NCBI GenBank assembly: GCA_965215475.1
Contig: OZ244061.1
Span: forward strand, 2,294,001 to 2,358,000
Length of the DNA: 64,000 bases
Direction: 5' to 3'
Source: Bin80 sp965215475
Lineage (GTDB): Bacteria; Bacteroidota; Rhodothermia; Rhodothermales; Bin80
The notes under the pieces are model-generated. The model had not been told where the DNA came from, made no database searches, and was given only the letters and a program-made list of their open reading frames with translations. A program made the position numbers and the translations under genes. Numbering within the stretch: position 1 is the stretch's first letter; the number at the start of each line of letters is the position of its first letter. Below are positions 36,298 through 45,392 of the stretch, one piece after another.

Positions 36298-36951
36298 TCA
36301 GATACATTCCCGAGCCTCGGTAATATTTGTGCTTAGGATGCGAGCGCGTTCGGTCAGGACAGAGAGTTGCCCGGTTCGTAGTACTTCTGTATCGATCAGT
36401 GCACTACCTATACCGACAGCAGTAGCTCCAGAGCGTAGCCATTCCCCCGCGTTTTCGGGGGTTACACCACCGGTTGGGACTAATTTCAGATGCGGCAAGG
36501 GGGCCAAGAGTGCTCTTATATAGCTCAAACCAAGTTGTTCGGCTGGAAAGATTTTCACCATGTCTGCTCCGTATTCGTGTGCCGTCTGCACTTCGGTGGG
36601 AGTCAATGCCCCCGGCAGGACAGGCAAATTATTCGCATGTCCAGCATAGATGACCTCTTTCTTTGTAATCGGGCTGATGACAAAGTTTGCTCCTGCAGCG
36701 GCGACGTCACGAGTTTGCTGTTCTGTGATGACCGATCCAGCACCGATCAAGATCTCTTCTCCGAAGGATTTTCGCAACTCATGAATCGTAGAGAGTGCAT
36801 TCGGGGTTGTCAGAGTAACTTCAAGAACTCTGATTCCTCCACGGATAAGAGCATCGACGGCTGCCTTTAAGGGGAGCTCTTCTTTGAGACGTATCACGGC
36901 AATCGCGCCGGATGCGAATATTTTTTTTGTCAGAGCACTTCGATGTTCCAT
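36298..36951 (-). CDS. eda: KDPG / 4-hydroxy-2-oxoglutarate aldolase
   Basis: 217 residues, class I aldolase TIM barrel. Signature: IRLKEELPLKAAVDALIRGGIRVLEVTLTTPNAL (in parts; catalytic Glu in LEVTL), LIGAGSVITEQQ, PGALTPTEV, and MVKIFPAEQLG holding the Schiff-base Lys. It splits 2-keto-3-deoxy-6-phosphogluconate (Entner-Doudoroff) or related keto acids into pyruvate and an aldehyde. With the GH88 and sulfatase genes of the window it could serve uronic acid breakdown, but these are not linked to it. Confidence 0.92.
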   Translation of the reverse strand: MEHRSALTKKIFASGAIAVIRLKEELPLKAAVDALIRGGIRVLEVTLTTPNALSTIHELRKSFGEEILIGAGSVITEQQTRDVAAAGANFVISPITKKEVIYAGHANNLPVLPGALTPTEVQTAHEYGADMVKIFPAEQLGLSYIRALLAPLPHLKLVPTGGVTPENAGEWLRSGATAVGIGSALIDTEVLRTGQLSVLTERARILSTNITEARECI

Positions 36952-37122
36952 AGGTTAAAAAATAATGAAGCATTTTGGATTTATGTTCGTACTTAATTGA
37001 TTAAAGCGGATCTGCACCCTTCACGTTGATGGATGCGACCAGACGTTTCTCCGTGAAAGCTTTTCTGCTCACTCCATTCAGAGTGTACGGAGTCTTATCA
37101 ATTTTTTAAAGATACTATTGCA

Positions 37123-38634
37123 ATGGATCATTCAGTTCAGGTTTCGACATCCAATACTAACGGGCAACATGATATGAGGCAGACGTCCGCGAATCAGAAA
37201 TTATTGGCTGAACTTGAGAAGCAGGCTCGGGTGCTTGAGCCTACTCAAGAGGAATTGGGGGAATTGTTTACGAAAGTTGAAAGATACGCTCGTCAGCATA
37301 TCTCACGTGTATGCGAAACTCCTGCCTTTGTTAAATCAAAGGAGCGAAGTGTGGGATTACTATCTTCGCCGATCAAGGAGACTGGGATTTCATTGGATGA
37401 GACATTACAACTTCTGTATGATCATGTGGATCATGAAGGATTGAATTCGGGGTCCCCTAGGTATCTCGGTTATATTCCATCGGGAGGGTTGATCCATTCT
37501 GCCTTCGGTGATTTTCTTGCCGCCATCGGCGGGCGATATGCGGGGGTATTCCACTCTTCCCCTGGTGCTGTTCGTATGGAAAACATGCTGGTTCGCTGGA
37601 TGACAGAAGTGGTTGGTTATCCGAAAGAGGCAGGCGGTTATCTGGCATCGGGCGGGAGTATTGCAAATTTATCTGCGGTGATTACCGCACGAGAGGCGAG
37701 TGGGCTTCGCGGGGCAGATTATGATCGGGCGGTTGTATATATGACGGAGCATACACATCATTGTGTAGACAAAGCACTCCGCATTGCGGGTATGGGAAGT
37801 TCGATACGGCGTAGGATTCTGGAAGATGATCACTGTCGGATGTCTGCAGAAGCACTTGAGAAAACGATCGCTGCCGATCGGGCATCGGGCCTGAACCCGT
37901 GGTTGATTGTTGCTTCTGCCGGCACGACCAACATGGGTTCCGTAGATCCATTAGAAAACATTGCATCCGTTGCAAGGTCAAACGATCTTTGGTTTCATGT
38001 TGACGGTGCGTACGGTGCTTTCTTTGCCCTTTGCCCGGAAGGGCGAGAAGTTCTCTCGGGCATGGATCAGTCAAACTCACTCGTGTTGGATCCACATAAG
38101 ACTCTTTTCCTACCGTTTGGTACAGGAGCGCTTCTTGTCCGTGATCAGGAATTTCTTGGCCCAGCACATGGTGGTCGGGGTGAATACATGTTGGACATGG
38201 ACTCGGATGCTCACGAGCTTTCTCCGGCATATTTGTCTCCCGAGTTAACCAAACATTTTCGGGGCCTTCGAATGTGGTTGCCTCTTAAGCTTCTTGGGGT
38301 AGCTCCATTTCGTTCGGCTTTATCGGAAAAAATTCATTTGGCTCGGTACGCGTATCAACGTCTGAAAGGGTTTGAGGGATTCCAGGTTGGCCCTGCACCA
38401 GATTTATCAATCGTCACCTTCCGCTACGTCCCTAAAAAAGGAGATGCAAATGAATTCAATCTCGCTTTAGTCAATAACCTGCATCAGAATGGGCGGGTAT
38501 TCATGACATCCACACGAATCAGGGGAACGATCGTGCTACGTTTAGCGGTTGGCTCGTTTCGAACGCATCTGGAGGATATTAATGAAGCTCTTGATATCTT
38601 GAGCGATCATGTTATGGCTCTGAAAGAGAGTTGA
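37123..38634 (+). CDS. Pyridoxal-phosphate-dependent amino-acid decarboxylase (group II)
   Basis: 503 residues, fold type I. Clear group II motifs: YLASGGSIANLSAVITAREA, the PLP region TEHTHHCVDKALRIAGMG, WFHVDGAYGAFFAL (Asp-Ala pair binding PLP nitrogen), and DPHKTLFLPFGTGALLVRD with the Schiff-base Lys. Family members decarboxylate tryptophan, tyrosine, DOPA, glutamate or 2,4-diaminobutyrate; the substrate is not clear. The variable N-terminus and 170-base upstream region are unremarkable. Confidence 0.9.
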   Translation: MDHSVQVSTSNTNGQHDMRQTSANQKLLAELEKQARVLEPTQEELGELFTKVERYARQHISRVCETPAFVKSKERSVGLLSSPIKETGISLDETLQLLYDHVDHEGLNSGSPRYLGYIPSGGLIHSAFGDFLAAIGGRYAGVFHSSPGAVRMENMLVRWMTEVVGYPKEAGGYLASGGSIANLSAVITAREASGLRGADYDRAVVYMTEHTHHCVDKALRIAGMGSSIRRRILEDDHCRMSAEALEKTIAADRASGLNPWLIVASAGTTNMGSVDPLENIASVARSNDLWFHVDGAYGAFFALCPEGREVLSGMDQSNSLVLDPHKTLFLPFGTGALLVRDQEFLGPAHGGRGEYMLDMDSDAHELSPAYLSPELTKHFRGLRMWLPLKLLGVAPFRSALSEKIHLARYAYQRLKGFEGFQVGPAPDLSIVTFRYVPKKGDANEFNLALVNNLHQNGRVFMTSTRIRGTIVLRLAVGSFRTHLEDINEALDILSDHVMALKES

Positions 38635-38731
38635 TCAGTTCGTATTCCCTGTAGTTCTCATCTACTACAGATGGATCTCCTGTGTGGGGGGGACTGCGGG
38701 ATATTCTCATCGTTTTCATGATGGTATCAAA

Positions 38732-39619
38732 CTATTTCCCTCGAAGTGCATTGTGCGTCGTACGTGCAATGTTTGCTCCGAGGGCAGCTGATTCGGCATC
38801 ATCTTCTAAGCCCTCAATCAGAATAATAAGAACATACGGTGGTGAATTCGGTGGATAGATAATGGCTGCATCATGATGAATACGTGTAATTTGCCCGGTC
38901 TTGTGTGCGACCTGTACATCGGACGGGAGTCCAGCGGGAATCATTTCATTGAAGGCCTGGTCTAGCAGTACTTCAACCATATTGCTATCTGCGGAAGCAT
39001 GGATTGCTTTTCCCTGTTGGATTGCCTCCATGAGGGTTGCCAGAGAGCGTGCTGTCGCTGAATTGCTGAGACCAAGCTCAAAGGCTTTTAGATCTTCCAC
39101 TCCTCGGAGAACTTGCATACCAGGAGCTCCCAGAGAATCCACGGTCTTCTGGATGGACTCTGATCCCAGAAAATCAATCAGAAGATTCGTAGCGAGGTTG
39201 GACGATACGGTAATCATTTGATAGATCAAGTCCGAGATCATCATGCGCTCTCCCAACTGTTCATAGATCGCATCATCTGAATCTTCTTCGATACGGTAGA
39301 GCGTTCCATCTACAATCGAGCGGAAAGAGTTTTTAACCTCAAGGGTTGAGTCTAAGGAGAGCCCAGTGTCACGAACCTTCCGCCATGCTTCAATTTGCAC
39401 CGGCACTTTCATTGTGCTGGCGGCATGAAAAGGGCGATCAGGAAGGATGTCTAAAGTAGTTTGTGTATGTGTATCCCGAATCGCGACCGCAACCGTGGCA
39501 TTGGGATACTCACGGATCAATGATTCGATATCATCTTGGAGCGTAATGGGCTCATTACATGAGAGAATCATCCCACTAATCAGGGACAGGATCATTAATC
39601 GGGAAAGAAAGCGAGCCAC
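38732..39619 (-). CDS. Class A beta-lactamase-like serine hydrolase, lipoprotein
   Basis: 295 residues with a lipoprotein signal (GMILSC, Cys21). It has the serine beta-lactamase triad of motifs: S68-T-M-K71, SSN (at about 138, in place of SDN), and H-K-T-G (VAHKTGQI). The omega-loop Glu is likely in the RGVEDLKAFELGLSN segment. It may be a beta-lactamase or a related peptidase; chromosomal environment and lipid anchor argue for an intrinsic enzyme rather than acquired resistance. It ends about 100 bases from the PLP decarboxylase and starts 4 bases downstream of hisG on the same strand. Confidence 0.87.
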   Translation of the reverse strand: MARFLSRLMILSLISGMILSCNEPITLQDDIESLIREYPNATVAVAIRDTHTQTTLDILPDRPFHAASTMKVPVQIEAWRKVRDTGLSLDSTLEVKNSFRSIVDGTLYRIEEDSDDAIYEQLGERMMISDLIYQMITVSSNLATNLLIDFLGSESIQKTVDSLGAPGMQVLRGVEDLKAFELGLSNSATARSLATLMEAIQQGKAIHASADSNMVEVLLDQAFNEMIPAGLPSDVQVAHKTGQITRIHHDAAIIYPPNSPPYVLIILIEGLEDDAESAALGANIARTTHNALRGK

Positions 39620-39623
39620 GGTT

Positions 39624-40472
39624 TTAGATTCTACAGGTACGGATATCGGTAATCACAATCCCCGTTGCACCAAGTTGTTCTAGATCATCCATGATCTGAT
39701 TGGTTTCTTCGCGTTTCGCCAAAGCTTTCACAGCAATCCAGTCTGGTTTACTCAAAGGAGCAACAGTCGGCGATTCAATGCCGGGGGTGATTTCGCATAC
39801 GCGTTCGAGTACTGATCGCGGGCATCCATACTCGATCATTACATAAGTCTTGGCTAAGAGGATTCCCTGGATACGCCGTACGAACAGATCTGCTGTTGAT
39901 TTGGCGATCACAGTTTCAGGACGGGCAGCCAATACAGCTTCTGTGCATAGAATGGGTTCTCCAATGATAGAGAGCCCCGCATCCTCAAGGGTGCGACCGG
40001 TCTGAACCAGATCTGCAATAATATCAGCAACACCGAGTTGAATGGAAACCTCGACGGCTCCGTCAAGAGGTACAATCTTGGCTTGGATCTTTCTTTTTTT
40101 CAAGTCATCGGAAACCAAATGACGGAAAGAGGTTGCAATGCGGAGTCCATCAAACTGATCTGGCGTAAGGTTGCGGTCACATGGACCGGCATAGCATAGT
40201 CGCGCCGCTCCGAATTCAAGAGAGAGAATTTCCTCCAGACCCGCCTTCTGTTCAATCAAAAAATCTCGGCCGATAATCCCTAAATCGAGGACCCCGTTAC
40301 TCACATACGTCGCAATATCACGAGGGCGCAGGAAATAAAATATGACTTGATTCTCTGTATCTCGAATACGTAACTCTCGACCAGTACGACGACATTTATA
40401 ACCTGCTGCAAGAATTAATTCTACCGCATCCTCTGCGAGGGCTCCTTTATTAGGTAGTGCAATCTGCAACAT
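39624..40472 (-). CDS. hisG: ATP phosphoribosyltransferase (long form)
   Basis: 282 residues. The first half is the periplasmic-binding-protein-like catalytic region (MLQIALPNKGALAEDAVELI start, GIIGRDFLIE, GAARLCYAGP, DGLRIATSFRH, PLDGAVEVSIQLGVADIIADLVQTG in parts), and the C-terminal about 75 residues form the ACT-like regulatory domain of long HisG, which mediates histidine feedback. First step of histidine biosynthesis. It lies 11 bases downstream of hisE. Confidence 0.95.
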   Translation of the reverse strand: MLQIALPNKGALAEDAVELILAAGYKCRRTGRELRIRDTENQVIFYFLRPRDIATYVSNGVLDLGIIGRDFLIEQKAGLEEILSLEFGAARLCYAGPCDRNLTPDQFDGLRIATSFRHLVSDDLKKRKIQAKIVPLDGAVEVSIQLGVADIIADLVQTGRTLEDAGLSIIGEPILCTEAVLAARPETVIAKSTADLFVRRIQGILLAKTYVMIEYGCPRSVLERVCEITPGIESPTVAPLSKPDWIAVKALAKREETNQIMDDLEQLGATGIVITDIRTCRI

Positions 40473-40483
40473 TTGAAAAGATC

Positions 40484-40747
40484 TTATAGGTGACGGTAAA
40501 CATCTTCCAATGACAAGTCACATGCAAGCATCATCACCTGAATGTGATAGATCAACTGAGAAATTTCTTCGGCGGTACGTTCTTTGGTTTCGTGGTTAGC
40601 TGCCATCCAAACTTCCCCAGCTTCCTCTAGAATTTTTTTCCCGATTTCGTGAGAACCTTTGTGCACGGCCAAGACCGTACCGGAGTCTGTATCCTGTTGA
40701 TCTACTTTATCCTTTAACTCCTGAAAAAGATCTTCGAAGCGTTTCAT
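40484..40747 (-). CDS. hisE: Phosphoribosyl-ATP pyrophosphatase
   Basis: 87 residues: FEDLFQELKDKV, GSHEIGKKILEEAGEVWMAA (E-E-x-x-E metal motif), and AEEISQLIYHIQVMMLACD, the all-alpha MazG-like fold of HisE. Second step of histidine biosynthesis, converting PR-ATP to PR-AMP. HisI is not fused or adjacent, so the rest of the pathway lies elsewhere. Confidence 0.93.
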   Translation of the reverse strand: MKRFEDLFQELKDKVDQQDTDSGTVLAVHKGSHEIGKKILEEAGEVWMAANHETKERTAEEISQLIYHIQVMMLACDLSLEDVYRHL

Positions 40748-41275
40748 ATTGAGTACTGATTGGAGATCATGATTAAAAGTTCAGGGTCTTACCTGATGCT
40801 TATACACATTGGCGGAGGTTTTTGTGTTGCTTTAATCTAACACAAAAGGCAATGTCACCATCGGGAAAGATAAAGGAAAAGCCCAGATCACGAGATGCCA
40901 GCCCTGCGGCAATGGGAATTCCTTGGAACTATTTCAGTTAAAACTTACCCGATATGAGCCGTTAGAATGTTCAGAACCACAAGTGTGATGGGTTGAGAAA
41001 GTTGCAATAGTTTGGTCGTGTTTTATAGAAGGATTCCGCGTAACATGCAAGGTTCATTATTGCCTTAGGGTCGGCCCCCCTATTTCGCGTTTACCCGAAA
41101 GACACAATGTCCAGAAACCCGTAGGTATAGCAAGGTCCATACTCAAGGGGGCAGTGCAGGGCTCTTGAGTAAATATGCAATATCCAAGTTAACCGTTAGC
41201 GCGCTTACAAAGTATAGTTTGGGCGCATGGACAAAGATTTATCAGGAGTACCAGATTTTCCAAAGGCAAGGGCGA
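40748..41275. other. 528-base intergenic region
   Basis: Upstream of hisE. I see no tRNA, SRP RNA, tmRNA or riboswitch core. An 8-bp inverted repeat (TACTCAAG / CTTGAGTA, 41140-41171) could form a hairpin. Short open frames do not look coding. Confidence 0.4.
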
Positions 41276-41449
41276 TTATCTACTTGGGGTCTTCAAATTG
41301 AGAACTGCTTCTGGAGTGTTCCTGGAACCCGTTGGAATCAGTTCAAGCTGTGATTGCTCGTCAATCTCGACTTCGGTAACAGTAAAATCAAGGTTACAGC
41401 CCGCAACCAAGATCAGTAGGGCAATACTGGCGATCAATTCGGGATCCAC
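41276..41449 (-). CDS. Possible small lipoprotein
   Basis: From a GTG at 41449 the frame encodes a hydrophobic stretch and lipobox (IALLILVAGC, then NLDFT) followed by an acidic tail rich in Glu, Ser and Pro, 57 residues in all. The lipobox is convincing, but the GTG start and abrupt end may mean that it is the 5' remnant of a longer lipoprotein gene. No family recognised. Confidence 0.35.
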   Translation of the reverse strand: MDPELIASIALLILVAGCNLDFTVTEVEIDEQSQLELIPTGSRNTPEAVLNLKTPSR

Positions 41450-41495
41450 GAACAAAGATATCTTTGATGGCCTCCCAAATATATAACGGACGCCG

Positions 41496-41717
41496 CTAAG
41501 CCTTGATCGACTCAGTAAGTAGGCGGTCGAGTTGAGATGCTCTTTGTTTTCCGGTTCCTACAAAGGCATCATCAAAGAATGCAATTAAGGCGGAACGCTC
41601 TGATGGATTTGACTCAAACGCTTCCAGTGCGGACAGAAAACGCTTCCAGACAGACTCTTCAATCTGACCGGTCAAGTATCTCACAAACAGTCTACCAAGT
41701 GGATTTGTATTTCTCAT
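41496..41717 (-). CDS. Small hypothetical protein
   Basis: About 73 residues from the ATG at 41717 (MRNTNPLGRLFVRYL); an ATG at 41735 would add six. The composition looks like a real soluble, helical protein (ESVWKRFLSALEAFES, RSALIAFFDDAFVGTG, KQRASQLDRLLTESIKA), with no signal peptide or known motif. It lies about 50 bases upstream of the possible lipoprotein on the same strand, so they could be cotranscribed. Function unknown. Confidence 0.5.
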   Translation of the reverse strand: MRNTNPLGRLFVRYLTGQIEESVWKRFLSALEAFESNPSERSALIAFFDDAFVGTGKQRASQLDRLLTESIKA

Positions 41718-41961
41718 TGTTCTCGTTTTTAGCATGTCGGAAGCAACTGAAGTTCGATGGATTGTCTCTCACTTATGCCTTACGACAAAAATCGGGCCAA
41801 AGTTACATTTTCATGGCGTGAGTAGTCCACTTACACGTAAAAAGCCAGATATACGCAATCCTTACGAGGAAGATAGATCTCAAAAGAGTATCGTAACTTT
41901 GACATTGTCTCTTTGAACATATGCTTCATACGATTCCAATGATGCTTTGGGATCCTTGTAG

Positions 41962-42062
41962 CAGAGCCTTTTACAAAACCTTCTTCACTTGAGCGCAAAC
42001 ATTGCTCTGAGAGTACCAGATGGGATCTTTTCTATCAGAATCAAGAGTTTTGCAAGAGCCTC
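41962..42062. repeat. MITE-like element, copy 2 (about 100 bp)
   Basis: Ends AGAGCCTTTTACAAAACC at left and, on the other strand, AGAGGCTCTTGCAAAACT at right: about 14 of 18 positions agree, and both resemble the ends of copy 1 (11793-11892). The interior is non-coding and only loosely similar to copy 1. No target duplication is obvious. The rest of the 374-base gap (41736-42109), between the small hypothetical gene and the rpoN stop, shows nothing I can name. Confidence 0.6.
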
Positions 42063-42109
42063 TATCTATTCGAGTAAAAAGATGAGCCATTTATGGCAAA
42101 CACGTGTGA

Positions 42110-43552
42110 TCATGATAAAACAATTTCTCTTCGTAGCCGAGCCACCGGCATCCCCAGTTGCATTCGGTACTTGGAAACTGTGCGTCGTGCAATACGATAT
42201 CCCTGTTCCTTCAAACTAGCCGTGATTTCCTGATCGGTCAATGGATTCGTCTTGTCCTCTTGCTCAATCATCCCTGCGATAATGGACTTGACTTCTTTGT
42301 TGGATACGTTGATACCGGCATCTGTTGCGACTCCCTCCGAGAAGAAATACTTGAGTTCGTAGACCCCAAAATCACATTGAACATATTTGCCGCTCACTAC
42401 GCGACTGATCGTGGAGATGTCCATATTGGTTCGTTCCGCGATATCCTTAAGAATGAGTGGACGTAAATACCCCTCTCCATAGGTGAAGAAAGCTTCTTGG
42501 AAGGAGGCGATTTCGCGCATGACCGTGAGCATGGTTTTGCGGCGCTGTTGCACAGCGTCAATAAACCATTTTGCCGACTCAAGTTTGGATCGAAGGAATT
42601 GTTTTGTTTGAGCATCTTGGGTCTTTTTTGAACCCGGCTTCTTGTCCGTAACGGTTTTTTCTATCATTTCCCGGTACGGTTTGGAGACGGAGAGTGTCGG
42701 GAAGTTGCCGGAATTAAGCTGAATCACAAAGGATTGATCTGATTTCCGAACCAAAAAATCAGGGATCACATAGTTTTCCTGGGGCATGATTACACCTTCA
42801 CCAGGTTTTGGATTGCAAGACTGGATCAGATCGATAGCAGATTTGAGAGCAACATCGTCAATATTCAGACGTTCTTTGATTCGTCCATATTGCCTTCGGG
42901 AAAAAACAGCAAACAGCTTGGTGATGACCTGAATAGCTATAGTATGTCCTGGGGTATCCTCTGGCATCAGTTCCAGTTGGATGAGCAGACACTCCTGTAC
43001 GCTCCGTGCCGCAATGCCAGGCGGATCCAGTCGCTGAATACAATACAAGACACGCAGGACATCCTTTTCAGAGAGCTCTTCCCGGTAGTTAAACGTAATA
43101 TCATCGACAATCGAAGTGAGTTCTCTTCTGAGGTAACCGTCCTCATCAATGGATCCAATGATTTGTTCTGCAATCAGTGTATCCCGCCGGTCTAGGTTCA
43201 AGAATCCCTTTTGGCTGCGCAGATAATCTATCATCGATTCTGCAGACGTAAGTGGTATCTCTCGATGGTTCTGATGATCATCTACACGGGCTTTGTATCC
43301 ATACAGATCATCTACATCGGGGAGTAAATCTTCTAGATCAAATTCTTCTTCATTATTATTTTCTACAGAATCCTCTTCAGAATCTGAGAGAATTTCGTCG
43401 GGGGCTCCCTCTTCAAGAAGAGGGTTCATTTCCAGCTCTTGCTGTATGCGCTGTTCCAAAGCAAGGGTTGGCAGTTGCAGTAATTTTATATACTGAATCT
43501 GTTGAGGGGACAGCTTCTGCTGTAGCCTTAATTCTTGACTCAGATTTAGCAT
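42110..43552 (-). CDS. rpoN: RNA polymerase sigma-54 factor
   Basis: 480 residues. The N-terminal activator-interacting region is glutamine/leucine rich (LSQELRLQQKLSPQQIQYIKLLQLP in parts), followed by an acidic linker (about 50-80), the core-binding domain, the HTH (LKDIAERTNMDISTISRVVSGKYV) and the RpoN box ARRTVSKYR near residue 455-465. It directs transcription from -24/-12 promoters and needs bacterial enhancer-binding proteins, none of which is in the window. Divergent from ruvB with about 130 bases between. Confidence 0.96.
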   Translation of the reverse strand: MLNLSQELRLQQKLSPQQIQYIKLLQLPTLALEQRIQQELEMNPLLEEGAPDEILSDSEEDSVENNNEEEFDLEDLLPDVDDLYGYKARVDDHQNHREIPLTSAESMIDYLRSQKGFLNLDRRDTLIAEQIIGSIDEDGYLRRELTSIVDDITFNYREELSEKDVLRVLYCIQRLDPPGIAARSVQECLLIQLELMPEDTPGHTIAIQVITKLFAVFSRRQYGRIKERLNIDDVALKSAIDLIQSCNPKPGEGVIMPQENYVIPDFLVRKSDQSFVIQLNSGNFPTLSVSKPYREMIEKTVTDKKPGSKKTQDAQTKQFLRSKLESAKWFIDAVQQRRKTMLTVMREIASFQEAFFTYGEGYLRPLILKDIAERTNMDISTISRVVSGKYVQCDFGVYELKYFFSEGVATDAGINVSNKEVKSIIAGMIEQEDKTNPLTDQEITASLKEQGYRIARRTVSKYRMQLGMPVARLRREIVLS

Positions 43553-43680
43553 TTTTGAAGATCTGTCAGTTCTGCCTTATGTTAGTCGCAACCTTTACAT
43601 GAAACGTAGCAGGTTCCAAAGGGGTTTGCAACCTAATCATTAACAATTCATGCAATACTCAATACCTGTACTATATACTG

Positions 43681-45240
43681 ATGGCGGATCGTAGTGGTAC
43701 CATGGCACCTAAACTGCACGACGAGGATTTTGAGAGAAGGCTTCGACCGCGAAAGCTGGAAGACTTCATCGGGCAAGAGAAAATCAAGAGTAATCTGAAG
43801 ATATTTATGCAGGCTGCTCAAGGTCGCGGAGAAGCACTAGATCATGTCCTCTTATCCGGTCCTCCGGGGCTAGGGAAATGTGTGACGGCAGATACTAAAA
43901 TCCAGACTCCAGAAGGAGATGTTCCTATGGGACGTCTGATTCCCGATGACTTGGCTCCGGGGGAATACAGGGAGCATACTGTAACCATTATCGGAGTGTC
44001 TGGAGCTGAGTCCACGTCGCATGTGTATGCGAGTGGGTACGGCCCCACAATCCACCTCACGACAGATCATGGTCAGTACATAGAAGGAACACCAAGACAT
44101 CCCCTGCTCGCAGAAACGCGAGGCTCACTGGATTGGCGACCACTCGAATCCATTGATGTAGGAGATCGGGTTTTGGTATGTCCAAACAATTTTACCTCAG
44201 GACAGAAGGGCATCGGCCTTAAAGGCAGCGATCTAGTTGCTATAGGACAAGGTTCTTCAACACAAAGACCAAGAATAACCGGTGAATTTCAGTGGTCAAA
44301 AGTTACGAGAATTGAAACATCTTTGGCAGAGACTTTTGATTTTGTCGTTCCAGGGTCACATTCATTTTTGGCGAACGGTTTCTGTAACCACAATACAACC
44401 CTCGGTCACATTATCGCGGAGGAGATGGGTAGCGCCATTACAACTTCATCAGGCCCTGTCCTCGATAAACCTGCAGATTTGGCGGGCATCCTTACGAAAT
44501 TACAAGAAGGAGACATCCTGTTCATTGATGAAATGCATCGACTGTCTCCAGTGGTGGAAGAATATCTCTATTCGGCTATGGAAGATTATTACATTGACAT
44601 TGTGATTGACAGCGGCCCGAATGCTCGAAGTGTAAAGATTCCGCTCCCCAGATTTACGATGGTCGGAGCCACCACACGAAAAGGTTTACTGACTGCGCCA
44701 CTGCGAAGCCGTTTTGGTATAGATTTCCGATATGATTATTACAATGCTAAATTGCTCCAGGAGATCTTGATACGATCTGCAGGGATCTTGAATGTTTCAA
44801 TCGAAAAAGAAGGTGCATGGGAGATTGCCCGAAGAAGTCGGGGGACGCCACGCATTGCAAATCGTTTGCTACGTCGGGCAAGAGACTTTGCCCAAGTAGA
44901 GGGGGATGGGTGTATCAGTCTCAAAACAGCAGATCGGGCACTCACCGCACTGGATGTAGACAAAGAAGGGCTTGACGAGATGGACACACGTATTCTTTTG
45001 AGTTTGATTGATAAATTTGATGGAGGCCCCGCAGGGCTCTCCACTCTTTCCGTATCAGTTGGGGAAGAATCAGGTACGATTGAAGAAGTTTATGAGCCCT
45101 ATCTCATCCAAGAAGGGTACATGCAACGCACCGCTCGAGGGCGCATTGCCACGAAAAGAGCTTATCAGCATCTAAACCGAAAAATCCCCGGTGAAATGCC
45201 AATGCTTTTTGATGAGCATGATCGAGATTCTTCCGAATGA
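43681..45240 (+). CDS. ruvB: Holliday junction helicase RuvB containing a mini-intein
   Basis: 519 codons. Removing an in-frame intein (43879-44394, 172 residues) leaves a 347-residue RuvB, the normal length. N-extein: FERRLRPRKLEDFIGQEKIKSNL and VLLSGPPGLGK; C-extein resumes TTLGHIIAEEMG, so the Walker A motif GPPGLGKTT is rebuilt only after splicing. Further RuvB features: Walker B ILFIDEMHRL, sensor region MVGATTRKGLLTAPLRSRFG, and the C-terminal winged helix (QEGYMQRTARGRIATKRAY in parts). RuvB drives branch migration with RuvA; ruvA and ruvC are not nearby. Confidence 0.96.
   Translation: MADRSGTMAPKLHDEDFERRLRPRKLEDFIGQEKIKSNLKIFMQAAQGRGEALDHVLLSGPPGLGKCVTADTKIQTPEGDVPMGRLIPDDLAPGEYREHTVTIIGVSGAESTSHVYASGYGPTIHLTTDHGQYIEGTPRHPLLAETRGSLDWRPLESIDVGDRVLVCPNNFTSGQKGIGLKGSDLVAIGQGSSTQRPRITGEFQWSKVTRIETSLAETFDFVVPGSHSFLANGFCNHNTTLGHIIAEEMGSAITTSSGPVLDKPADLAGILTKLQEGDILFIDEMHRLSPVVEEYLYSAMEDYYIDIVIDSGPNARSVKIPLPRFTMVGATTRKGLLTAPLRSRFGIDFRYDYYNAKLLQEILIRSAGILNVSIEKEGAWEIARRSRGTPRIANRLLRRARDFAQVEGDGCISLKTADRALTALDVDKEGLDEMDTRILLSLIDKFDGGPAGLSTLSVSVGEESGTIEEVYEPYLIQEGYMQRTARGRIATKRAYQHLNRKIPGEMPMLFDEHDRDSSE
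43879..44394 (+). other. RuvB mini-intein (172 aa, no homing endonuclease)
   Basis: Starts with Cys1 (CVTADTKIQTPEGDVPMG), has the block B Thr-x-x-His as GTPRHPLL, and ends with SHSFLANGFCNHN followed by +1 Thr, the standard splice junction. No LAGLIDADG or HNH endonuclease is present between the splicing blocks. It interrupts the P-loop between Lys and Thr, a classic intein site in ATPases. Confidence 0.93.
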
Positions 45241-45392
45241 TCGAAGCAGTCTTCTTCTTTTTCGGCTACGATTTTTCTCCTCATTTATGGCAGACTCGAA
45301 ACGGGTATGCTACCTGATGGTTGGAGAATGTCTAGGTTCATATGAATGGAAGGTTGATTTTGGAAAATCTTAGACACTGCTCGGATTGATTG

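Noticed and set aside
41140..41171. Possible small RNA or terminator hairpin upstream of hisE
   Set aside because: Only an 8-bp inverted repeat with a 16-base loop and no T-run; too weak to be called a gene or terminator.
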